Positions 24,517-35,686 of a stretch of 64,000 nucleotides of DNA are shown here, in pieces. The stretch's first letter is position 1. Each line of letters opens with the position of its first letter. The translations under genes and the position numbers were made by a program. This DNA comes from Austropuccinia psidii (Eukaryota; Basidiomycota; Pucciniomycetes; Pucciniales; Sphaerophragmiaceae): the NCBI GenBank assembly GCA_023105745.1, contig JALGQZ010000006.1:34177686-34241685 (forward strand), given 5' to 3'. The notes beneath the pieces are model-generated. The model was not told the DNA's origin, did not search any database, and saw only the letters and a list, made by a program, of their open reading frames with translations.

Positions 24517-25507
24517 AAATGGAAGCAACTATTCAGTCCAACCAGATGGATGTGGACAAGGAAGAGGCAAGACCAAATCCAGAAGTGCCAAGTCTTCCAC
24601 AAGAAAGACACATTTGGAGGATGCCAGAGTTGCCCCCCATTGCCCAAGGTCTGTACCAACAGATTTTGACGTGAATTCAGAGCCTGAACTGATTTATGGT
24701 AATATTTCCAGGGCTGAACCACTTTCAGGTGGCAGCAATAGAAATATATCAATGCCAGTAAAAAAACTGGTTCAGAGCAGCCAAGGAAGAGGAGTGGGAA
24801 ATCTGCCCAAGCCTTTGGCAGGGGGCCATGAACTCCTACTTACACATCAAGAGCTTTCTGGGTCAGGAGAAGACCATAGAACTCTTAGGAGGATGGAGCC
24901 CCCTGTCTTGCAAAGACAAGGTCAAAAAGATAAAGAATTGGTTGAAGAACCAAAGTCTTTTATCCATAGACCAGAAGAAAGAGTTGGAAATGACTCCAGC
25001 TTTGGAGACAGAGGCACCAGTGGTGATATCATTACCAGAACAAGAATTGGTAAGACTTGGATTAAAAACGCAATAGAGTCCAAAATAGTCTTAAAGATTC
25101 CTAGAGAGAAAAGAAGACCAGAAAGGCCTGTCTTGAAGTGTCATAAATGTGGAAGTACTTCACATTTAGCCAACACTTGTCCTAAGAAGACAAAGATCAA
25201 TGAAGTTCAAGTCATTGAAGAAATTCAGTGTACTGAAGAGAAAGAGCAGTCTGATCAAGATTTTGCAGTCTCTGAAGATACACCAGTGGAGGAATATCCC
25301 ATTGAGAACATTTCAGCTTTCTTTGAGGTCACAGAAGTCCATACCCACTTGCCACAGTACAGTGAGGATTGCTGCAACCTGATCAATATCCAAGATGCCA
25401 GAACGTGTAAAACAAAACCTGCTAGAGGAAAGGGTTATACTGCTGGGGCATCCTGTATCACATCAGTTCTGATGAGTGATATTGAAGCCAAAGTAAATTT
25501 GGATTAA
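24503..25507 (+). pseudogene. gag: E3 gag with in-frame capsid deletion
   Basis: ATG 24503 has A at -3 and G at +4, and no ATG precedes it back to the LTR end. The 334-residue frame has a polar N-terminal region (to about residue 175). It then jumps at about 25025 straight to the region before the nucleocapsid (DIITRTRIGKTW). Compared with E1, about 1.2 kb is missing, comprising the helical region and capsid. The CCHC knuckle is intact (KCHKCGSTSHLANTC). The frame ends at a TAA in the protease triad. Confidence 0.85.
24519..25076 (+). CDS. E3 overprinted ORF (exons 24519-24648 and 24712-25076)
   Basis: Exon 2 reads MEATIQSNQMDVDKEEARP and is rich in Pro and Glu. A second 63-nt intron-like segment (24649-24711, CCCAAG|GTCTGT...TTCCAG|GG) keeps the frame by phase. 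Exon 3 then reads LNHFQVAAIEIYQCQ, a stop at 24759-24761 (Tyr codon in E1), and KNWFRAAKEEEWEICP onward. The capsid deletion truncates the Lys-rich tail. The overlapping gag frame is open too. Function unknown; no domain recognised. Confidence 0.5.
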
Positions 25508-27459
25508 GGGGCATTTTGCACTTGTGTGGGCAAAGATTATCTCCAAATTTTACTTCCTGAATGGAAAAACCATCTATTACCAATAGAAGGTGTACAATTC
25601 AGTAGTGCCAGTAACAATATGTACCCCTGGGCATATTGGACACTAATATTGTATTCCCACATCCAGCAGGAAGTGTAAGAATGAAAACTGAGATTGTAGT
25701 AATGGATAATTGCACATCTCAGCACATCATTCTTGGAAATGATTACTTAAATATTTATGGTATTGATATAAATAACCATAAGGACAGATATTTCACAATT
25801 GGAGATAACAAGAGACAAAAATTTGCTTTCTCCAATATGCCAAAACAGATATCTGTAATATCTTCTTTCAAGGATACTTACAAAGATGAATTTGTGACTA
25901 ATCAACTTGTTGAAGCACAAATTAATCAATCATTGTCACCAAAGATGAGGAATGAACTTATTAATGTGTTATACACATATAGAAATGCATTTGCCTCTGA
26001 TAATGAACCATTAGGCGCTATAAGAGGACATGAAGTTGATATTACTCTTAATATTGACAGACCATATCGTCCAGTACTTAGAAGACCAGCTTATCCAGCC
26101 AGTCCCAGAGCTAGAGAAGCCTTGGAAAAACATATCCAAGAGTTGATCCAACTTGGTGTGCTAAGGAAAGTAGGCCATAATGAGGAAGTTGAAGTGACAA
26201 CACCTGTTATTATTGCATGGCATAATGATAAGTCAAGAATGGTTGGAGACTTCAGAGCATTGAATACCTACACAGTGCCAGATAGGTATCCAATACCTAG
26301 AATTCAAGAAACCTTGACTCAATTGTCTAAAGCCAAGTATATAACATCAATAGATGCATTGAAAGGCTTCCATCAAAATCTTTTGACGCCTAAAGCTAAG
26401 AAATTACTTAGAATTATCACTCACTGTGGTATTTTTGAGTATCTTAGAATGCCATTTGGCATTAAAAATGCTCCATCCCATTATCAAAGGATGATGAACA
26501 CCATCTTTCCTACAGAATTGTCTGAAGGATGGCTTATCATTTATATTGATGATATTATCATATGTTCTGATTCATGGTCTTTGCACCTTGAAAGACTTGC
26601 AAGAGTACTTCATAAAGTTGCAGAAGTGAACATGAAAATTTCACTTAAGAAATGCAATTTTGGTTTTGAAGAACTCAAAGAATTAGGACATATTGTTTCT
26701 GGTTTAAGCTTGGGTATTGACAAAAACAAAGTAGCAGCAGTGTTACTTAAACCAATACCCCAGAATAAAAAAGAAATGATGTCTTTTCTTGGGTTTGCAA
26801 GTTACTATAGGCAACACCTGAAAGACTTTGCAATTCTAGCCAAGTCACTTTATAGAATCTGTGATCAACAGACTGTATTTGAGATGACACAGGAGAGAAT
26901 TAAAGCTTATGAGAAGATAAGGAAAGCCCTTACAGAAGCACCTTTACTCCTCATGCCTGACTGGAATATTCCTTTTAAGTTGTACATTGATGCATGTGGA
27001 GATGGACTAGGGGAAGCCCTACATCAAGTCCAGATTATTGCTGACAAACCTACAGAAGGACTAGTTTGTTATATCTCAAGACAAATCAAACCAACAGACG
27101 CCAGATATGGTGCAAGCCAAATGGAGTGCTTATGTTTGGTATGGGCACTTGAGAAACTACACTATTATCTTGATGGCAGTGTTTTTGAAGTGATAACTGA
27201 CTGTAATGCCGTGAAATCATTTCTTAACATGAAGACTCCCAACAGACATATGTTGAGATGGCAAATAGCCATTCAAGAATATAGAGGAAACATGACTATA
27301 GTTCATAAAGCAGGAAACATTCACAAGAATGCTGATGGACTTAGTAGATGGGCTTTAGCCAACACTCCTGATAACCCAGCTTATGTACCTTTGGAAGCTG
27401 AACCACAGATTCCAATTGAGGGAATTAACATAACTGATATTGGGACTGAATTCTTTTAA
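25508..27459 (+). pseudogene. pol: E3 pol, protease remnant to RNase H
   Basis: The protease triad is Asp-stop-Gly (25502-25510) where E1 has DTG. A 1-bp loss at about 25626-25630 shifts the frame, which then stays open from 25636 for 607 codons. RT has YIDD at 26542-26553. RNase H carries [28 protein letters not shown] and [14 protein letters not shown] at 27457-27459 replaces a Glu codon present in E5. Apart from these lesions the enzymes look intact. Confidence 0.9.
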
Positions 27460-28995
27460 GAGGTCAGAGAATCTTATAAACAAGACAGGAATTGCCATAT
27501 CTTGACTTCTTTATTAGATAAAGACTGCAAAGATACATCTTTAGTTAATGCACTTGATGAAGTTTGGAAAAATTCCTATTCTGAAGGAAGATTTCACTTG
27601 TTTGATGGGATTATTTACCATAGAACAAAACACTCTTGTGTGATGAAACTGTGTAGTAGATTACTTATCAATACCATTCTTCATGAATGTCATGATAGTA
27701 GCTACTCTGGACACCTGTCAGAAGACAGAACACTTGAAAAAGTGAAGAACTGTGCATGGTGGCCGTCTTGGAGGAAAGAAACCATTGAATATTGCCATAC
27801 CTGTCGTAGATGCCAAAAAGCAAACAGGAGCACAGGCAAGAAATTTGGATTGATGATCCATATTCAAGAACCAAAATCCCCTTGGGAAGTTGTTCACATG
27901 GATTGGGTCACAGCACTTCCTCCAAGTGGTGACAAAAGTTATGATGCTTGTTTAGTCATTGTAGACAGATATAGCAAAACTCCCATATTCTTACCATGTC
28001 ATAAAGATGACACTGCTATGGATACAGCTCTTCTTTTATTGAGTAGAGTTATTTCTCATACAGGGTTATTTAAGAATATCATAAGTGACAGAGATCCCAA
28101 GTTCACATCTGCACTTTGGACCAATCTTCATAGATTGTTTGGGACTAAGTTATCATTCTCTACAGCATATCACCCTCAAACAGATGGGCTAGCAGAGAGG
28201 ATGATTCAGACTTTAGAAGACATGATCAGGAGATTTTGTGCTTATGGATTAGAATTCAAAGACTCAGATGGCTTTACCCATGACTGGTGCACTCTTATAC
28301 CTGCACTAAAATTGGCATACAAGACATCAGTCCATTCTTCCACAGGACAAACTCCTGCTATGTTAGAGAAAGGATGGAATCCAAGACTCCCAGCAGACAC
28401 ACTGAGGAAAGACTTGATTGACATTCATCCTACAGCTTCCAGCTTCAAGATAATGATTGATAAAGTGAAACATCATGCAAAACAAAGTATGGATTATGCT
28501 TTTGATTATGCAAAACAGAAGTGGGACAAGAGTCATAAAGTACCAGACTTCAAAGTAGGGGACTTAGATTTAGCTTCAACCTTGAATTTTAATAATATCA
28601 AAGGCCCAAAGAAACTTAAAGATTCTTATGTAGGACCTTTTATTATTGTTGCTTTACATGGAACCAATGCAGTTCAAGTGGAATTGAGTGGTGAATTGGA
28701 AAATAAACACCCCACCTTTCCAGTCAGCTTGATAAAGCCTTATCAACCAGCTGATAAAGAATTGTTTCCTTTAAGAAACCCAACTCCTTTAACTGTACCA
28801 CCTGTGGAACAGAATGAAGACAAAAAGATAAAGAAAGTCATTAAAGAAAGGAGACTTAGGGGTAAAAATCAAAGAGAATATCTTGTCAGATATAGAAATC
28901 CTGTACATGAAGATGAATGGATGGCAGAATCAGAAATACCTGACTCAGATAAACTCTTAAGAAGATTTAGACATGAAAGAAGGCCACAAGCCTGA
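27460..28995 (+). CDS. pol: E3 integrase with C-terminal chromodomain
   Basis: It is open from 27502 to the stop at 28993. The HHCC finger is HECHDS..GHLSEDR..CRRCQKAN. The catalytic residues counted from 27502 are Asp134 (VHMDWVT), Asp196 (SDRDPKF) and Glu232 (GLAERM), giving the canonical D,D-35-E spacing. Residues about 440-495 form a chromodomain (KKVIKERR, REYLVRYRNP, EDEW, LLRRFRHE). Such domains direct chromoviruses to heterochromatin. It was originally part of one Gag-Pol frame, with no separate start. Confidence 0.9.
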   Translation, partial: EVRESYKQDRNCHILTSLLDKDCKDTSLVNALDEVWKNSYSEGRFHLFDGIIYHRTKHSCVMKLCSRLLINTILHECHDSSYSGHLSEDRTLEKVKNCAWWPSWRKETIEYCHTCRRCQKANRSTGKKFGLMIHIQEPKSPWEVVHMDWVTALPPSGDKSYDACLVIVDRYSKTPIFLPCHKDDTAMDTALLLLSRVISHTGLFKNIISDRDPKFTSALWTNLHRLFGTKLSFSTAYHPQTDGLAERMIQTLEDMIRRFCAYGLEFKDSDGFTHDWCTLIPALKLAYKTSVHSSTGQTPAMLEKGWNPRLPADTLRKDLIDIHPTASSFKIMIDKVKHHAKQSMDYAFDYAKQKWDKSHKVPDFKVGDLDLASTLNFNNIKGPKKLKDSYVGPFIIVALHGTNAVQVELSGELENKHPTFPVSLIKPYQPADKELFPLRNPTPLTVPPVEQNEDKKIKKVIKERRLRGKNQREYLVRYRNPVHEDEWMAESEIPDSDKLLRRFRHERRPQA

Positions 28996-29123
28996 ATATG
29001 TCTATAAATGTGCTTTGAATTACTTGATCTGAGTGATGTGAAGAGGTTGGACAGTGGACATTACCCCCCTTTGGGGCCTTATTCTTTTATCACTAATAAA
29101 ATTGTAGTACAATTTTATTTTTT

Positions 29124-29135
29124 GGTGGGAGGGAA
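29124..29135 (+). promoter_or_regulatory. E3 polypurine tract
   Basis: GGTGGGAGGGAA lies directly before the 3-prime LTR. Confidence 0.85.
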
Positions 29136-30894
29136 TGTGAGCCTTGAGGTATATTTTGCATACCCAAATCGGCCACAATTATCTTAAAAAGAAATTTTGA
29201 ATTATGCATAACTCATAAGTCATGCATATATCCAAAATTCATCATTTTCAATTTCAGAAAAGATGAATAACTTTTTATTGAGTAAGTAAATCCATGGATT
29301 TAAGACCAGATGGGAAAGTGAGAAATCCCATGTTACATATACACTAAGAATAGTGTTATGCATGTTTTGAGCACTTAATATCATGGTACTCTTACATGGA
29401 CTTTTGGTACACCCATAGTGGATATCTCACTTGAAGCTTAAATTTATATTTTTACGTGAAAAATAAGCAAGGGGGACAAAAGACATCAAAGAGAGCCAGG
29501 GTACCCAACTTCTGAGGCCTCAGAGGCGTGGATAGCTCCAGAGCATGGATCCAGGGCTCATCTTGGCCCAATTGGTAAACTAAAACTCTTTGGGAACTTG
29601 GTTACCAAGTTACACCTACTGTAATCATAAGAAAATAGCAAATAACCTGCTATTTTGACATGCCAAGGAGGTAATGAGCTACTTAGACTCCTGTAACCAC
29701 GTCAATTCTTGATGACTTTCCATGACTAGACCCTAAAAGAGTAATTAAAACCCTTTTGGGACCCATATTCATTGATTTACCTCATAGCAACCAGCAAAAT
29801 ACTGCTATTTGCAATTCTATGTAGAAATGAGGTAAAAACTTCAAAAATTCATTAAAAATACAATTTTTAATGAATCTTTCTGAAGCTTTCAGGACTAATA
29901 GAGAACTGTATTATCTATGGTACAACCAAAAATAATTATGGTTTTCCTAGTAAAATTAAAAGTTTTACTTACAGTCCATTTTTGACCATTCTATGTGAAA
30001 CACTGAATCTTCAAAAATTCACAGTAATTACAACCTGTGATGAAATTGGCAATAACATTGATAGCTTTGAGAAATCAATGATTATATTAGAATAAAAGAA
30101 GACTTAAAGATGTTACTCCTTTTATTCTTAACCATATTGGGGTTGGTAGTCACGTAAAAGCATCAATTAAGTAATTATGATAATCTTACGTGACAACAGA
30201 TGATGCAATCATTAATCCAAAAAGTTTTATTGTTTTCTCACTCACTGGTTTTTCAGTTTGCTCCATGGCACGCCTCTGTGAGCTGTTGTTGACTTAAAAG
30301 AAGCCTCTTCTTGCTGTTTTTTCCATATCATCATCTTATCAATTTATTAAATCATTATTACCAACAAGTAAGTATTAGTTACAAGCTATTTTTAAGTGTT
30401 TTAAATCTTTCAAAATCAACCAGAAAGACGTGAAATCATAGAATCCAACTATATATTGTTGTAATACTGTTATAAATCCTTTTGATCCCTTAAATCCACA
30501 ATTCCACGTCAAATTTCTCTACTTTTATCTATCAATAAGTTCTTTGGAGTATTAGTGAGTCATTTATCTTTAATTCTTAAAGTTTTTCTCTAGTAATAGT
30601 TTTCTTCAAGAATTATCTTTATAATCATTCTTGTAAAAGATAATTATATATTAAAATAATTTTATTATTTTAATAAAAGAAGTTTTTATTATTAAATTCT
30701 TCTTGTAATTGATTCTTGTAGACAATTACTGCTCACTGTTATAATCACTAGTAGTGTATAACATGTGAAAGAAATAATTTTATAATTATTTAATTGTGGT
30801 TATAATAATTTTTTATTATTATATTTCATAAGAACAGACATAGTACTGTTGATTAATAGTAATATTATCATCATTTTCATAGTCACATCTTACA
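29136..30894 (+). repeat. E3 3-prime LTR, 163 bp shorter
   Basis: It is 1,759 bp. After TTAAGACCAGAT it jumps to GGGAAAGTGAG, deleting about 163 bp relative to the 5-prime LTR. It is otherwise near-identical in length. CAAAT follows. Confidence 0.93.
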
Positions 30895-30899
30895 CAAAT

Positions 30900-33390
30900 G
30901 GTCTTCAAAATTTGGTACACAAGTCTTAAGAAAAGATTTTCCAAAACAAGAGAAGAAGGCTCCTGGGTCAAGCAAACGCTTAGTGGGCTTGTTGTCAATC
31001 ACTACTTCTGTTATACAGGAGTTAGCAGCTGTATAACCTTTCCCCCTGTTTGGCTTTTTCTTCATAAGTTGTGAATCTTGTACTTTTGATAAATCAAGTT
31101 GACCATTGCTGAATTGTGGCAAGTGGGAATAAGATTCCATGATGACAAAAGTGGAATTGATATTTTCTATATCTTTTGAAGATTCAGAAAATATTGATGA
31201 CTTATCATTTGAATTGTCTTCAATTATGTCATCTTTTTCAACATAAGGTTCCTTTTCAATATTAATTTCTTTGATTTTTCCCTTCTTTGGACATTTATTG
31301 GCTAAATGGGTGGTGCTTTGGCAAATGTGGCACTTTCTGACTGTATCTGCAGATTTATACTTAATATTATTAGAATTTTCTCTGGGGTTTTTGTCCACAG
31401 AATCTTTCCAAGGTGTATTAAACCTTGTTTTGAGATTCACCCTACTAGAACCAATGTTGGTTCTGGTGGTTACTTCTTCTAATATATTGATAATGTCCTC
31501 TGCTGAAGATTGTTCAGTAGTCCTGCTTTTGATAGCATGGCTAAGTCACCTCCACATTGTCTCAAGATTTTTCTATGGATCATAAATTCTGACATGTCAG
31601 GTTATAATGCTGTTAATCTGTCTTTTTGTTGGCAAAACCATGGTAAAGCTTTGTCTTTATCAGAATTAAATTTGGCACATTCAAAGGCTGTTTCAACTTT
31701 AAACCTCCAAGCATCATCTCCCCATTTGTTGATGATTTGGGTTTTCCACCAAGTCCAACTCTGGTGTCCATGTGCTTGTCTTATTTTGATGTACCATCTG
31801 TGAGTTGATTTGGTAAACAAGGTGTTAAATCTGGCTGTTACCAATCTGTCTGGTAATTCAAAATCCTCTTTGATTATGTCAATACCTCTAATGAATTACA
31901 TATGGTCATACTCTCCTTCACCACTGAAGTGAGGCCAATCTTTAAGTTTTGGAACTTCTTTCAAGAGTTCTTGGCCCATTGATGGCTCTAAGCTATGAAC
32001 AGAAGCAGAAACTTCATTTTTAACTGTGAATTTTCAATATCCAATACTTGTGGATTTGGAATCCTTGCATCTTCATTTTGATTCAGAGGTGTAGAAATTC
32101 TTGCTAAAGTGTTTAGCAGTTGTCCAATATAATTCATTTTACTGTTGTTACACCTTTGTGAATCTCTGAATTCATGTTGCAAGTTTTGTATGGAGCTTAT
32201 GAAATTCTTTTTATGATCATCCTCTTTACATGTTAGCTCATTCCAGAATTCTGTTTGTTTAGTATTATCAGATATAACCTCATTTAGCTTTATTGTTAAT
32301 TTTGATAATTCCTCTCTTGAGGTATCAAAATGCTTTTTCAGGGCAACTATATTTGTCTTTACTTCAGCAAATGATTTTGAAATATCATCAAGAGCTTTTT
32401 TATTATCTTCTTTGATAGTGTGTATGGGTTTTTTTTATTCTTGTTTCAATTATGTCATCAATATTGAATTTAGAATATTTGTCTGTTAATTCTTTAATAT
32501 TGGCAGATTGTTCATTTATCTTAATGCCAAAAGAATTATAATTGTTGGAAGTTTTGATTGTTCTTAAAACTCTTTCAAAGCATTTAAGTGTATCATTTAT
32601 TTGGCTCAGACTCAAGTTATTTGTCTTAAGATTGTCACAAATTGATGTATTTTTATCAGAAAGATGACTTTTTACATCAGAAATAGCTTTATACAACTCT
32701 GGAATACAATCAAAAGTATCAGAAATCATTTTTGATATTTTAATCTGGCTTTCTCCTTCTTTTGTAATTCCATAATGGTTCTGGCCATCTGAAATACATT
32801 TTCCATGGCATCCTGTTGAATCTTTGGGATCCTGTAGCCTTGGCTGTAAGGTTTTGGGGCTGGTGCCTTCCCTTTGCCCTTGTTTGGAGTTTGTGGCTGC
32901 TTTTTCATGTTGAAATTGCTGCTGCTGACCACTGGGGCTGTTTTTGGCACTGGTATGGGTGGTGGAGGGTTGTTTTTCCTCCATTCTAGTGTCAAAAGCA
33001 TCATGTTTTTCTTCTCCATCAATGGATGCCATCCATTGAGAAATTTGCAAGTATTGGGATGGCCCAGGAATGTTTTTCACAGTCAGGTAAGAACTCATGA
33101 AATTCTTCCACAGGTCTGCAAGGATCTGGTACTTCTTGAACTGAAGTGCATTGTTGTATGCACTGCGCCTGGCTTTGCATATGTCCACTGAGGCTTGTTG
33201 TGGAAATGTCAGCTCTTTTTGAAGGTAAAATGGTATTATCAGCTTCAGCATGACCCATTTTAGTTGTTTGGACGTCATCAACTGACTCTTTTCCTTCTGT
33301 ACCTGATTGGCCTCTGCCATAATCACGTCTATTCCCTTTCTGGGAGCTGCTTGAGGGGTTATATCTAGCTCCTGACGTGGTTGAAGGCAT
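30900..33390 (-). pseudogene. gag: E2 gag and protease start
   Basis: Gag starts at ATG 33390 (MPSTTSGARYNPSSS). The N-terminal frame stops near 33019 and coding continues in shifted frames. A helical region lies at about 32403-32720. A capsid with WYIKIRQAHG and WTWWKTQIINKW lies near 31720-31790. The CCHC knuckle is intact (KCHICQSTTHLANKC) near 31310. The protease motif is DPG at 30961-30969 instead of DTG or DSG. The frame meets E3 at 30899 and continues at 21984. Confidence 0.85.
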
Positions 33391-33638
33391 AATTATGGTT
33401 GAAAAGGCTTAAAATAGTAATTTTACGTTGAAAAAATTACTATTGGCCAAGTCTTTAGCTTTCTGAAGAGTATTACTTATTTCCAAGCTGACTAATTCAG
33501 AAGAAATTGGCTCTGGTTGAATATTCTGAGTCACAATAATAGTACTATTATGATCAGAATTAACAGTACTGGCAGAAATAATGCTGGTTACCGTTGAGGC
33601 TGTTTCAATGTTTTCTTGTCTTACCAAGTTGTCAGATG
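32726..33638 (-). CDS. E2 leader exon plus overprinted ORF
   Basis: The leader exon (33638-33427) follows CATGAATTTTAG, reads ASDNLVRQENIETAS..., is Ser/Thr-rich and ends in phase 0 at CAAC|GTAAAA. After a 55-nt intron (33426-33372) holding the Gag ATG, exon 2 reads ELDITPQAAPRKGID. Its first ATG (33320) is in this frame (MAEANQVQKEKSQL). Further on come LQFKKYQILADLWKNFMSSY and, after a shift, GYRIPKIQQDAMENVFQMAR near 32810. Sequence decay breaks the frame at least once. Confidence 0.5.
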
Positions 33639-33841
33639 CTAAAATTCATGAAAAAACCAATTAATTTAGTAAAAAAAGGATATTTCAAAAAAGAAATTAA
33701 AATATAAGCCTCACTTATAATATTAATTTTTTTTATTTATTGATTTTTTGAATTATAAGTATTTTTTATATGTTTTTGAATTTTTCAATATAAGAAAAAA
33801 GATTCAAAAAGAGTAAAAAAAATATGTCACAGGTAAAATAT

Positions 33842-33859
33842 CATGGCTGGGCCCCCAAA
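33842..33859 (-). promoter_or_regulatory. E2 primer-binding site
   Basis: On the minus strand TTTGGGGGCCCAGCCATG follows the 5-prime LTR. It shares the first ten bases with families A and C. Confidence 0.6.
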
Positions 33860-35686
33860 TGTAAGGTGTGGATATGAAACTTTGATTAAAAATCAAGTAC
33901 TTTTCCTGTCCTCAAAATTTGTATAACGTAAAATTCAAGTAAAAATAGTAAGAGATATTATTTTTAAGAGAAAAAACGCCAATTTTATTGCTTATAACTT
34001 TATTAGTATAAAACAATAGTATCATAAAGATTTATTGTTTTACCAACAATAAACATTTATCCAAAAATACTCTACAAGAGATATTTAAGGCTAAAAAAGA
34101 AATTTCTTCAGGAGCAATTTCAATTGGAATTAGTTGAGCAAAGAACTGAAAGAAATTAATTAAAGAACAAAGTCTTTAAAAATAATATTAAAGAGAAAAT
34201 ATGCCCAAAATTGACCAGAGTGAATTTGGAAACAAAGTGACAAAGTTTACAGTGATGAAAGATGCTTTAATTCACTTTTGGGGTGGTTCAGGGGTAAAAA
34301 TGATTATAAGAGTTACAAAAAATGGTTATAATGATTTTTAACGTGGTTAAAAGGTTTAAAATGATTTAAAAAAGGTGGTTGGAATCTTTTATTGATTGTT
34401 TTAACAATGTTTAAACTAATTATAAAAGGAAAAGATTATAACATGAAGAGAAAAGTGGGGCAAAGAAGACATTCTTTTACAGCCATCAATTTTCTTACTC
34501 CAAAAGTAAAATTTACTCTTTTCAGTAGTGGAAAACAGTCTGACAACAGACAAGCCAATTATGGAATCATTGAAACCTGGTTTAGACCAAAAAAGTGCTG
34601 GTTTAAGCCATTTTTAGCCATTTTTGACCCTTAAATCAGCCATTGCTATAGCAATACCTGGTCTAGAGCCTTAAAAACACGTCAGAATGTGTGTAGGAGA
34701 GGTAGAAACCAGTTAAAACTGTTTTTACTATGATTGGTTTATCTTAAGGGTAGTTTTACCCTCTTGGCAACAGCTAAAACTACCCCAGTTGGTATCAAAA
34801 CCTCATCATCAATTGAGTCCACAGACCCTGTAACTCAATTACAGGCCAAAAGTGATGAACGTTTGCGTGAATTTTGAAACCACACGCCTTTCAGCAAGGA
34901 TTTTGGGGGTCTAGCTCCCCCTTAGAGCTGGAGTTCCTTTCCCCCCCCCCAAATTTGATGTTTCCAATTTATTTTTCCTTTAATTCATCATCATGTATTA
35001 TACTTATAATTTACATATGTAATTCAATTGAGTTGTACAGCTCAATACAGTAATAATTGATACCTCATATGTAAATCAAAGTTCACTTATGTAATACACG
35101 CGCACATTTTGACATTTCAATTGAATTCAATTGAAAATACTTTAATTCCTCATAAATTCTAAAATATACACAACACCTCAATTTTAACACAAATTTTGGT
35201 GATTAACACTACATGTGATGTGAATTAAATTAAAGTTTTGAGGATTTTCAATTTTCATACAGAAAATAATAAAAGCTTAATTTAAGCTTATTTAGACTTG
35301 AGTTACAAAACTTTCACTCAGAGGTGACCCCACTTGATTTTTGATGAGGAATCCAATGATGCAATAATATTTATATGTTTATTTATTGGATAAAAAGTTA
35401 TAATAATTTTTATTTAACTTTTTTCCAAATTTATTTATTTTTTTACAATTTTGTTAAAAATTCATTTTTACTTACCTTTTCCAAGTATAAATGTAATTTT
35501 ATCATTTCAAAATTTAACGTAATTTTATTTTTGAATTGTAATTAAATTTTTAATTGTGAATATAATTTTATATTTATATTTTGATTTTCATTTTAATAAT
35601 ATAAATAAATTTATTTTATTTATATTTATATGTTAATTTTGTATTTGTGGTCTTTTGGGTATATGAAATTATATCTAAGGCTCACA
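33860..35686 (-). repeat. E2 5-prime LTR
   Basis: It is 1,827 bp, starting TGTAAGGTGTGG on the plus strand and ending AAGGCTCACA. AATGT follows at 35687-35691, repeating 16703-16707. Confidence 0.92.

Larger units (their letters stand above)
21990..30894 (+). mobile_element. E3: family A chromovirus, youngest full copy
   Basis: It is 8,905 bp, flanked by CAAAT at 21985-21989 and 30895-30899. Removing it and one CAAAT restores the E2 protease-to-Pol reading. The LTRs differ at 4 of the first 176 positions by eye. The copy lacks the Gag capsid region and has three lesions in Pol, so it cannot have supplied its own particles if it inserted in this form. Confidence 0.95.
16708..35686 (-). mobile_element. 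E2: family B chromovirus, split by E3
   Basis: LTRs lie at 33860-35686 (5-prime) and 16708-18531 (3-prime). AATGT flanks both ends (16703-16707 and 35687-35691), a perfect duplication of the E4 target. Without E3 and one CAAAT the element is about 10.07 kb. The LTRs differ by roughly one in twenty bases in the first 170 bp, by eye. The coding region has only a handful of stops, so E2 is younger than E4 and older than E3. Confidence 0.93.
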
